Shown here: positions 57,737-64,000 of the stretch, piece by piece
Numbering within the stretch: position 1 is the first letter of the stretch
How the letters are laid out: every line of letters begins with the position of its first letter
Translations under genes and position numbers: made by a program
NCBI RefSeq assembly: GCF_039523415.1
Contig: NZ_BAAAFG010000015.1
Coordinates: 434,001 to 498,000, forward strand
DNA from: Gangjinia marincola
Lineage (GTDB): Bacteria > Bacteroidota > Bacteroidia > Flavobacteriales > Flavobacteriaceae
Length of the DNA: 64,000 nt
Reading direction: 5' to 3'
The notes under the pieces: generated by a model
What the model saw: only the letters and a program-made list of their open reading frames with translations
The model's database searches: none
What the model was told of the DNA's origin: nothing

Positions 57737-58450
57737 TTAAACTGAAGTTATTTCGGTGGCATCCAACAAATCCTCTTGCCTAAGCCGAAGCAAAACCTGA
57801 GCGATAGCAACCACATCGCGTTCGCAGTATTCAATGATGCGATCCAGATCGTTCTCTTTGTAAAAGACGTCTCTTACCATACTGCCATCGATATCTTCTT
57901 TAGGAGAAGGGATACCTAATACATTGGTCAGTAATTTTAATGACGTATAGTGCTTGTAATCGCCAAACTTCCAAAGCTCTAAGGTATCTAAATGGGGTAC
58001 TTCCCAAGGTTTTTTACCGAAAAGATTGAGCTTGTACGGCAGTGCAATGCCGTGAATCAGCATTCGGCGTGCGATATAAGGAAAGTCGAATTCTTTTCCA
58101 TTATGGGCGCATAGCAAATGTTGAGGTCGATTAAAGTGAGTTTCTAATAGATTTTTGAAGTCTTGCAGTAGACTTTTCTCTTCTCCATAAAAGGTTGTAG
58201 TTCTAAAGTTTCTAATGTCCCCTTTATTTTTAAAATAACCCACAGAAATACAAATGATCTTGCCAAACTCAGCCCAAATACCGGCACGGTCATAAAATTC
58301 TTCGGCCGTGTAATCTTCTTTTCGTTGGTATTGAGATTTATGTTCCCACAGGGCTTTTTTTTCAGGAGTTAGCGAATCAAAATTCTCATACTCTGGGACA
58401 GTCTCAATGTCTAAGAAAAGTATATGTTCTATGTTGAGTTTTGAAAGCAC
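57737..58450 (-). CDS. 3'-5' exonuclease, PolB-like (DEDDy)
   Basis: A 237-residue ribonuclease-H-fold nuclease of the predicted PolB-like exonuclease family. The motifs are FLDIETVPE (Exo I, near residue 13-21), CAHNGKEFDFPYIARRM (Exo II) and YCERDVVAIAQVLLRL (Exo III, DEDDy type). It should degrade single-stranded DNA or RNA 3' to 5'. It starts six bases downstream of the hydrolase gene on the same strand, so the two probably share a transcript. Confidence 0.88.
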   Translation of the reverse strand: MLSKLNIEHILFLDIETVPEYENFDSLTPEKKALWEHKSQYQRKEDYTAEEFYDRAGIWAEFGKIICISVGYFKNKGDIRNFRTTTFYGEEKSLLQDFKNLLETHFNRPQHLLCAHNGKEFDFPYIARRMLIHGIALPYKLNLFGKKPWEVPHLDTLELWKFGDYKHYTSLKLLTNVLGIPSPKEDIDGSMVRDVFYKENDLDRIIEYCERDVVAIAQVLLRLRQEDLLDATEITSV

Positions 58451-58456
58451 CGCGTT

Positions 58457-59611
58457 TTATTTAAGAAGGTTGGCATTTTTCATCATTGTATATCCCTCTT
58501 CAATAAAGGTATAAAAATCATTGGTAAAGGCATTATTACCGGTTTTTGTACCCCTTTGGTGACCAAGTCTAACAATGATCACATTATCTTTTGGTATAGT
58601 AATCACATACTGCCCTAATATACCGCGCATCACAAAAATATCTTTATTCATGTGATTGCTTATCCAAAAGCCGTAGCCATAGGGCTCTCCTTTAAAACGT
58701 GGTTTAGTAGCAGTAGCGACAAAAGCTGAGTCCAGGAGCTGCTTTCCATTCCAAGATCCTCCATCTTTAAACAACTTACCAAAGCGTGCAAAATCCAGTG
58801 CATTGCTAGCAATACAACAATAAGCTTTGGCTAACTCATTTTCATCATCATCTAATTGCCAGTAGGCCGAGTCGCTCATGCCCATAGGTTTCCAAAAAGA
58901 TACTGACAGGTAATCAGCAAGTTTTTGACCGGTTGCTTTTTGAATAATCATTCCTAATAGCTGTGTATTTCCACTTTTATATTGAAATGCCTCACCCGGT
59001 GTTTGGGTAAATTCTTGATCCAGTATGGTTTCGGCTAAATCATCATCGTAATAAGCACGCGCTGTGATGCTAAAGGGGCTCTTGTAGCTTTCTTCCCAAT
59101 TCATACCTGATGTCATCGAGGCTAAGTCGCCCACAGTAGCTTCCGCATTAGCAAATTCAGGATAGAAGTCGGTAATTTTTTGATCTAATCCTTTGATTTT
59201 ACCTTGTTGTATGGCTTTTCCCATTAGTGCCGTGGTTATGCTTTTTGCCATGGAGAAACTGTTGGTATGTGAGTAGGTACCATAATCTTCCGCATATTCT
59301 TCAAACCAAATGCTGTCGTTTTTAATGATGACATAGGCAATGGTTCCCAGTTTTTGATTTACTTCTGAAAGTTCTTCGGTTACCTCAACAGAATTATAGG
59401 CTTTATGCAATGGCCATTGTTGAGGTTGACCACTGTTAATAGTATCATTCTCAAAATAGACATGATCATCAATGAAAGCTGTGGTATGACCGGTCATATA
59501 TACCACACGTACTCCTTTTAAGATATAATCATAATCGGTGATGTAAAGGAGTGCAATGAGCAGAAGCAACACAGCCAGCAACCATTTAAAAAAGGATAGT
59601 ATTTTTTTCAA
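58457..59611 (-). CDS. Beta-lactamase family serine hydrolase
   Basis: A 384-residue protein with an N-terminal membrane anchor (about residues 8-25) and a class C beta-lactamase-like/esterase domain. The catalytic S120-x-x-K123 sits in NSFSMAKSITTAL, followed by YKSGNTQLLGM and a late GQYVITIPKDNVIIVRLGHQRG strand. Proteins of this group act as D-aminopeptidases, esterases or unknown periplasmic hydrolases, rarely as true beta-lactamases. The active site should face the periplasm. The substrate is unknown. Confidence 0.88.
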   Translation of the reverse strand: MKKILSFFKWLLAVLLLLIALLYITDYDYILKGVRVVYMTGHTTAFIDDHVYFENDTINSGQPQQWPLHKAYNSVEVTEELSEVNQKLGTIAYVIIKNDSIWFEEYAEDYGTYSHTNSFSMAKSITTALMGKAIQQGKIKGLDQKITDFYPEFANAEATVGDLASMTSGMNWEESYKSPFSITARAYYDDDLAETILDQEFTQTPGEAFQYKSGNTQLLGMIIQKATGQKLADYLSVSFWKPMGMSDSAYWQLDDDENELAKAYCCIASNALDFARFGKLFKDGGSWNGKQLLDSAFVATATKPRFKGEPYGYGFWISNHMNKDIFVMRGILGQYVITIPKDNVIIVRLGHQRGTKTGNNAFTNDFYTFIEEGYTMMKNANLLK

Positions 59612-59687
59612 AGGAGAGGATTTAAAAAAGAAAGATAAAAAATTGTTATCAATCAGTCGATGTACTAATCGAATAACTTAAGGCTAC

Positions 59688-60164
59688 CTAAAATAAAGAT
59701 TGCTGTGTCACCGGACTTTCATGTGCCAGCAGCCATTTCTTACGGTGGAGTCCGCCGGAATAACCCGTCAAGGACCCATCGCTCCCAATCACGCGATGAC
59801 ATGGAATGATGATTGAAATGGGGTTTTTGCCATTGGCTGAGGCTGCTGCACGAATTACTTTAGGGTCCCCTAATTGTTTGGCAATAGCTAAATACGAGGT
59901 TGTTTTACCAAAGGGAATATCAGCCAGTACTCTCCAGACTTTTTTCTGAAAATCTGTCCCGACGGGATTTAGGTTTAAATCAAAGAATGTTCTTTTTTGA
60001 TCAAAGTATTCTTGAAGTTGATTTACAGCATCCCACAGTAGCGACGGAATTTCTTGGGGTTGAGTAAAATCGGTATCTTCAATAAAAAGTACCTCGCAAA
60101 TTCCATCTTGATCTCCTTTGATTTGCAGTGCGCCTATGGGCGTATCCATCACTGCTGTTTTCAT
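59688..60164 (-). CDS. ogt: Methylated-DNA-protein-cysteine methyltransferase
   Basis: A 158-residue O6-alkylguanine-DNA alkyltransferase. The active-site motif IIPCHRVIGSDG (cysteine near residue 126) and the helix-turn-helix region TDFQKKVWRVLADIPFGKTTSYLAIAKQLGDPKVIRAAASANGKNP are fully conserved. It removes alkyl groups from O6-guanine by irreversible transfer to the cysteine. It overlaps the CNNM/CBS gene by four bases (ATGA), so it is translated with it. Confidence 0.95.
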   Translation of the reverse strand: MKTAVMDTPIGALQIKGDQDGICEVLFIEDTDFTQPQEIPSLLWDAVNQLQEYFDQKRTFFDLNLNPVGTDFQKKVWRVLADIPFGKTTSYLAIAKQLGDPKVIRAAASANGKNPISIIIPCHRVIGSDGSLTGYSGGLHRKKWLLAHESPVTQQSLF

Positions 60165-61258
60165 TCTTCTTTAGATTTATTATCGAAGAGTTCTTGTAAT
60201 AAGCCTAGTTCTTCAGCACGTTTTTCCCAGTTTTGGCGGGCTAAGGTTTGTAAGTCTTCCACGTGATCACTTTCATCCATAATTTCCAGACCCAGTAAGG
60301 TTTCAATCACATCTTCCATCGTGACTAAACCACTGATCGTACCGTATTCATCTACCACAAGCGCGATATGATTTCGGGTTTCAACAAACTTTTCAAATAA
60401 TTCTGGGATCGGAATATTGCGATTCGTGATCATAATATCACGTTTGAGCTCAGCCAGTTTCATGCCACCGTTGCCTTTAGCCATTTCTTTATACACCTCA
60501 GCCTTTAAAACATGCCCATCCAGATTATCAACGCTGCCTTTATATACGGGGATACGTGAAAAACGTAGACTTTGGTTATTCTCAAAAAATTCTCTGACCG
60601 TTTTTTCTTCAGAAGCAATTTTCATTACAGTGCGTGGCGTCATGATATCCTTCGCCTGAATTTGCTGAAAATTAAGCAGATTGTTGATGATCTTAGATTC
60701 AGATTTTTCGAATACACCTTCTTTTTCGGCTATTTGTGCCATGGCAGAGAAGTCTTCACGTGTAAGTACGCTGCCGTGTTCAGATTTACCAATGAGTTTG
60801 GTGGTGAGTTGTAAGAACCACAATATTCCCGTGTATTTAAGCGGAAATATCATGATAGTTAAGGTTTTTGATGTAAAGTTCGCCAATCCTTGCCAGTAGG
60901 TAGCGCCGATGGTCTTTGGGATAATTTCAGAAAGCACTAAAATCAAAAAGGTCATAATCGCAGAAACAATTCCTACCATATTGATTCCCCAAAGCTCTAC
61001 CTTATACGGAAGCTTTTCGGCTTGAACACCCACTAATATCGCTCCAACCGTATGTGCAATGGTATTAAGTGTAAGAATCGCGATAAGTGGCTTATCGACG
61101 TCTTCTTTAAGATGTTCTAAGGTCGTTGCATAACTCTTGCCTTCTTCTTTTTTGATATTGATAAAGGTTGGGGTAACACTAAGTAGCGCTGCCTCTAGAA
61201 TTGAGCATAAAAACGAAAAGAAAATAGAAATAAAAGCGTAAAAAAGAAGTAGGCTCAT
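60161..61258 (-). CDS. CNNM/CBS domain membrane protein (hemolysin-like)
   Basis: A 365-residue protein: DUF21/CNNM membrane domain with about four helices (residues 1-150, including SEIIPKTIGATYW), then a CBS pair (about 205-325, KDIMTPRTVMKIAS and LVVDEYGTISGLVTMEDVIETLLG). The C-terminal CorC/HlyC transporter-associated domain of longer relatives is absent. Such proteins are linked to magnesium or cobalt transport; the hemolysin name is historical. It is the first gene of a pair with ogt. Confidence 0.9.
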   Translation of the reverse strand: MSLLLFYAFISIFFSFLCSILEAALLSVTPTFINIKKEEGKSYATTLEHLKEDVDKPLIAILTLNTIAHTVGAILVGVQAEKLPYKVELWGINMVGIVSAIMTFLILVLSEIIPKTIGATYWQGLANFTSKTLTIMIFPLKYTGILWFLQLTTKLIGKSEHGSVLTREDFSAMAQIAEKEGVFEKSESKIINNLLNFQQIQAKDIMTPRTVMKIASEEKTVREFFENNQSLRFSRIPVYKGSVDNLDGHVLKAEVYKEMAKGNGGMKLAELKRDIMITNRNIPIPELFEKFVETRNHIALVVDEYGTISGLVTMEDVIETLLGLEIMDESDHVEDLQTLARQNWEKRAEELGLLQELFDNKSKEE

Positions 61259-61346
61259 GAATGTTTGTTCTTACTGCTAAGGTACACAATTTACACGCGC
61301 ATAAACTATTAAAGAAATGATAACACCTTTGCAGCTTCGTTATTGG

Positions 61347-62339
61347 CTATTGCTGAAGATACCTCACTACGTCCTTTGCAAAATAAGAAGCGATCATATT
61401 AGCTCCCGCACGCTTAACGGCGGTTATCTGTTCCATCATTACGGCATCATGATCCAGCCATCCTTTCTCTGCCGCTGCTTTGAGCATCGCATATTCACCA
61501 CTTACTTGATATACGGCAACTGGTACGTCAACCACTTCTTTGATATCTCTCACGATATCTAAATAGCATAAGCCGGGTTTCACCATGACAATGTCTGCTC
61601 CTTCTTCAATATCCATCAAGGTTTCTTTAATGGCTTCATCCCGATTGGCAGGATCCATCTGATAGGTTTTTTTATCTTGTGGGATATTTTTTTGATCCAC
61701 GGGAGCTGAGTCCAATGCATCTCTAAACGGTCCATAAAAGGCCGAGGCGTACTTAGCGCTATAACTCATGATCCCTACCTCCTGAAAATTTTCATTTTCA
61801 AGGGTTTGACGTATGCTTAAAATTCTGCCGTCCATCATGTCACTGGGCGCTACGATATCTGCTCCTGCTTGAGCATGAGAAACGCTCATTTTTGCTAGGA
61901 TGTGATTAGTTTCATCATTGTCGATGATGCCTTCTTCAACCACGCCATCATGCCCATAGATAGAATAAGGATCAAGCGCCACATCTGTCATTACTAACAT
62001 CCCTGGTGCGGCATCTTTTACGGTCTTAATTGCCTGTTGCATTAAGCCAATAGGATTAAGTGCTTCTGTGCCTGCATTGTCTTTTAACTGGTCATCAACT
62101 TTGACAAACAGCAGCACAGATTTGAGGCCTAACGACCATAATTCTTTGGCCTCATTTTTTAATAGGTCTAAACTCATGCGGTAATAATTAGGCATAGAAG
62201 GAATTTCTTCTTTCACGCTTTTTCCCTCGACCACAAACAGCGGAACAATAAAGTCATTCGGGCTAATGATCGTTTCTCGTACCAAGCTTCTAATAGCTTC
62301 ATTTGTTCTTAAGCGGCGGTTTCTTCTTAATGGGAACAT
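61347..62339 (-). CDS. hemB: Delta-aminolevulinic acid dehydratase (porphobilinogen synthase)
   Basis: A 330-residue enzyme joining two 5-aminolevulinates into porphobilinogen. The N-terminus FPLRRNRRLRTNEAIRSLVRE is typical, with FIVPLFVVEG. DVALDPYSIYGHDGVV belongs to the metal region and lacks the cysteines of the zinc type, implying a magnesium-dependent form. The catalytic lysines sit in SYSAKYASAFYGPFRD and ADIVMVKPGLCYLDIVRD. It is the last of three haem genes on this strand, 63 bases downstream of hemF. Confidence 0.96.
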   Translation of the reverse strand: MFPLRRNRRLRTNEAIRSLVRETIISPNDFIVPLFVVEGKSVKEEIPSMPNYYRMSLDLLKNEAKELWSLGLKSVLLFVKVDDQLKDNAGTEALNPIGLMQQAIKTVKDAAPGMLVMTDVALDPYSIYGHDGVVEEGIIDNDETNHILAKMSVSHAQAGADIVAPSDMMDGRILSIRQTLENENFQEVGIMSYSAKYASAFYGPFRDALDSAPVDQKNIPQDKKTYQMDPANRDEAIKETLMDIEEGADIVMVKPGLCYLDIVRDIKEVVDVPVAVYQVSGEYAMLKAAAEKGWLDHDAVMMEQITAVKRAGANMIASYFAKDVVRYLQQ

Positions 62340-62402
62340 AAATGTCGATGTTTTATCAGTAAATTTTTAGCATTTAAACACAAAGAAAACTGAGATTTGG
62401 TT

Positions 62403-63311
62403 TTAGGGATTGACCCACTCTTTAGGTTCTTTTAAAGTATTAATCAGCTCTTCTTCTGCACTACCTTCTTCAGGATGATAATTGTATTTCCATTGAACGG
62501 TTGGGGGTAGGCTCATAAGAATGCTTTCAATACGCCCATTAGTTTTAAGCCCAAATAAGGTGCCTTTGTCATGCACTAAATTAAACTCTACGTATCGCCC
62601 ACGGCGTATTTCTTGCCAGCGTTTATGAGAAGCCTTAAACTGAGTGTCTTTTCTTTTTTCAACAATAGGAATGTAGGCTTCTAAAAAATGATCGCCTACC
62701 TCTGTCACAAAGGCAAACCAGTCCTGCATGCTCATTTCGCTGGTTGCTTTGCAATAGTCAAAAAATAATCCGCCTACGCCACGTGCTTCATCGCGGTGCG
62801 CATTCCAGAAATATTCGTCACAACGTTTTTTATACGCGGGATAAAAAGATTTATCATGTTGATCGCAAGCAGCTTTACACACCTGATGAAAATGAGAGGC
62901 GTCTTCTTCAAATACGTAGTACGGAGTTAAATCTAATCCGCCACCAAACCATTGATCTACAATTTCCCCTTGTTTATCATACATCTCAAAGTATCTAAAA
63001 TTTGCGTGAACTGTTGGTACAAACGGATTATACGGATGCATTACCAGACTAATACCACAAGCAAAAAAGTCTGCATCTTCAACCCCAAAGTAGGCTTGCA
63101 TGGATTGGGGTAGTGTGCCGTGTACCGCTGAGGTATTAACACCGCCTTTTTCAAAGACATTTCCATGTTCTATGATGCGCGATCTGCCTCCGCCACCTTC
63201 GGGACGATCCCAAAAATCCTCTTGAAAAGTCGCTCTACCATCGATTTTCTCAAAGGCTTGGCAAATGGTGTTTTGTAGATGATTTATGTATGTTAAGAAT
63301 TGCTCTTTCAT
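62403..63311 (-). CDS. hemF: Oxygen-dependent coproporphyrinogen-III oxidase
   Basis: A 302-residue enzyme converting coproporphyrinogen III to protoporphyrinogen IX with oxygen. It has GGGGRSRIIEHGNVFEKGGVN, PYNPFVPTVHANFRYFE, WFGGGLDLTPYYVFEEDASHFH and GGLFFDYC, plus RRGRYVEFNLVHDKGT, all HemF hallmarks. It points to aerobic growth. Its ATG overlaps the hemE stop (ATGA), so it is translationally coupled. Confidence 0.97.
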   Translation of the reverse strand: MKEQFLTYINHLQNTICQAFEKIDGRATFQEDFWDRPEGGGGRSRIIEHGNVFEKGGVNTSAVHGTLPQSMQAYFGVEDADFFACGISLVMHPYNPFVPTVHANFRYFEMYDKQGEIVDQWFGGGLDLTPYYVFEEDASHFHQVCKAACDQHDKSFYPAYKKRCDEYFWNAHRDEARGVGGLFFDYCKATSEMSMQDWFAFVTEVGDHFLEAYIPIVEKRKDTQFKASHKRWQEIRRGRYVEFNLVHDKGTLFGLKTNGRIESILMSLPPTVQWKYNYHPEEGSAEEELINTLKEPKEWVNP

Positions 63312-64000
63312 GCCTCATATGCTTTCACCGCATCTACGAATGCTTTTGCATGATCTACGGGCACTGTTGGTAATATACCGTGCCCCAAATTGGCGATATA
63401 CTTATCTTTCCCAAAGCCATCGATCATTTCTTTGACCATTTTTTGAATGTCAGGAATAGGCGAAAATAATCTGGAAGGGTCAAAATTACCTTGTAAGGTG
63501 ACCTTACTACCCGTAAATTTTCTTGCTAGGTCCGGGGAACACGTCCAATCCACGCCAAGCGCTGAGACCCTGCTTTTTGCCATATCTTCTAGGGCATACC
63601 AACAGCCTTTTGCAAAAACAATGACTTCAGTTTCGTCAGCCAGCGCATCTACAATTTGATTAATGTATGGCCAGGAGAATTCCTGATAATCTACAGGAGA
63701 TAACATCCCGCCCCAACTATCAAAAATTTGTACTGCATTCACGCCGTGTTTTACTTTTTCTTTTAGGTAAAGAATTGTAGTGTCTGTTATTTTTTGAAGC
63801 AGTGCATGAGCTGCTTGCGGATTAGAGAAACAAAAACGTTTTGCCTTATCAAAACTCTTAGAGCCTCTACCTTCTACCGCGTAGCATAAAATAGTCCATG
63901 GGGATCCTGCAAAACCAATCAACGGGACGTCATCATTCAACATCTCCTTGGTCATATCAATAGCATCCATCACATACCCTAAGGTTTCCTCAATATTTGG
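63308..64000 (-). CDS. hemE: Uroporphyrinogen decarboxylase, 3' part
   Basis: The frame is open to the window edge, so the N-terminal third is missing; the apparent GTG/ATG starts at 63973 and 63970 are internal. The visible 230 residues match HemE: PLIGFAGSPWTILCYAVEGRGSKSF, VQIFDSWGGMLSPVDYQEFSWPY, ALGVDWTCSPDLARKF, LQGNFDPSRLF and NLGHGILPTVPVDHAKAFVDAVK. It decarboxylates uroporphyrinogen III to coproporphyrinogen III, the step directly before HemF, whose gene overlaps its stop. Confidence 0.96.
   Translation of the reverse strand, partial: PNIEETLGYVMDAIDMTKEMLNDDVPLIGFAGSPWTILCYAVEGRGSKSFDKAKRFCFSNPQAAHALLQKITDTTILYLKEKVKHGVNAVQIFDSWGGMLSPVDYQEFSWPYINQIVDALADETEVIVFAKGCWYALEDMAKSRVSALGVDWTCSPDLARKFTGSKVTLQGNFDPSRLFSPIPDIQKMVKEMIDGFGKDKYIANLGHGILPTVPVDHAKAFVDAVKAYEA

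Noticed and set aside
58457..59611. Antibiotic-resistance beta-lactamase
   Set aside because: The protein has a membrane anchor and belongs to the broad esterase/aminopeptidase-like group; nothing shows true beta-lactamase activity.
60161..61258. Hemolysin toxin
   Set aside because: The hemolysin label is historical; the CNNM plus CBS layout points to ion transport, and there is no toxin feature.
63308..63973. HemE as a complete gene starting at 63973
   Set aside because: The frame continues without a stop to the window edge and encodes conserved HemE residues, so the 5' end is simply cut off.

Overview
The window is a contiguous piece of a low-GC chromosome from a member of the Bacteroidota, almost certainly the family Flavobacteriaceae. 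The evidence is a gliding lipoprotein (GldH), a type IX secretion lipoprotein (PorW/SprE), a protease with a type IX C-terminal sorting domain, several flavobacterial DUF families, an ATP synthase operon ending at atpG without atpD/atpC, TTG starts, and promoters of the Bacteroidota form TTG-N(17-23)-TAnnTTTG. I see no tRNA, rRNA, CRISPR array, insertion sequence or prophage. The genus cannot be fixed from the sequence alone.

Region 1 (1-12168) is the distal part of an exopolysaccharide/capsule cluster: the end of a heparinase II/III-like protein, three O-antigen polymerase/ligase-like membrane proteins, a sulfotransferase, a polysaccharide deacetylase, a WecG/TagA glycosyltransferase, UDP-glucose dehydrogenase, UDP-glucuronate decarboxylase, a lipid-linked sugar phosphotransferase, a GT2 enzyme, and on the opposite strand a CapK-like adenylate-forming enzyme. 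Together they suggest a sulfated polymer containing glucuronate and/or xylose. Region 2 (12264-19977) holds purD, two flavobacterial DUF membrane proteins, DUF4254, a GT9 enzyme, a PaaE-like reductase, and a DUF5687/ABC exporter pair. Region 3 (20064-29043) runs PorW, bactofilin, AtpZ, DUF6168, atpB, E, F, H, A, G. It has a strong hairpin between atpE and atpF and an inverted repeat pair at the atpG ribosome-binding site.

Region 4 (29067-37892) is an envelope block: flippase, dUTPase, sugar nucleotidyltransferase, TPR protein, a LolB-like DUF4292 lipoprotein and an EnvC-like protein, followed by a thioesterase and a SPOR protein on the other strand. Region 5 (37993-48498) has dprA, trpS with a structured leader, plsC, a lipoprotein / ECF sigma / trans-envelope anti-sigma operon, recA, a structured intergenic region, trhO, ricT and gldH. 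Region 6 (48504-64000) has a class A penicillin-binding protein, a split CoA-transferase, a fused oligopeptide-type ABC ATPase, a large type IX-secreted subtilase, an exonuclease, a beta-lactamase-fold hydrolase, a DNA alkyltransferase, a CNNM/CBS membrane protein, and the haem genes hemB, hemF and hemE (the last cut by the window edge).

The most interesting signals are: the sigma factor operon encoding a single polypeptide that appears to cross both membranes; a three-codon Met-Trp-Ala reading frame followed by a hairpin in the trpS leader; the atpE-atpF hairpin; a three-stem element between two terminators in the recA/trhO gap; and palindromic repeats that sit right in front of downstream start codons in three operons.
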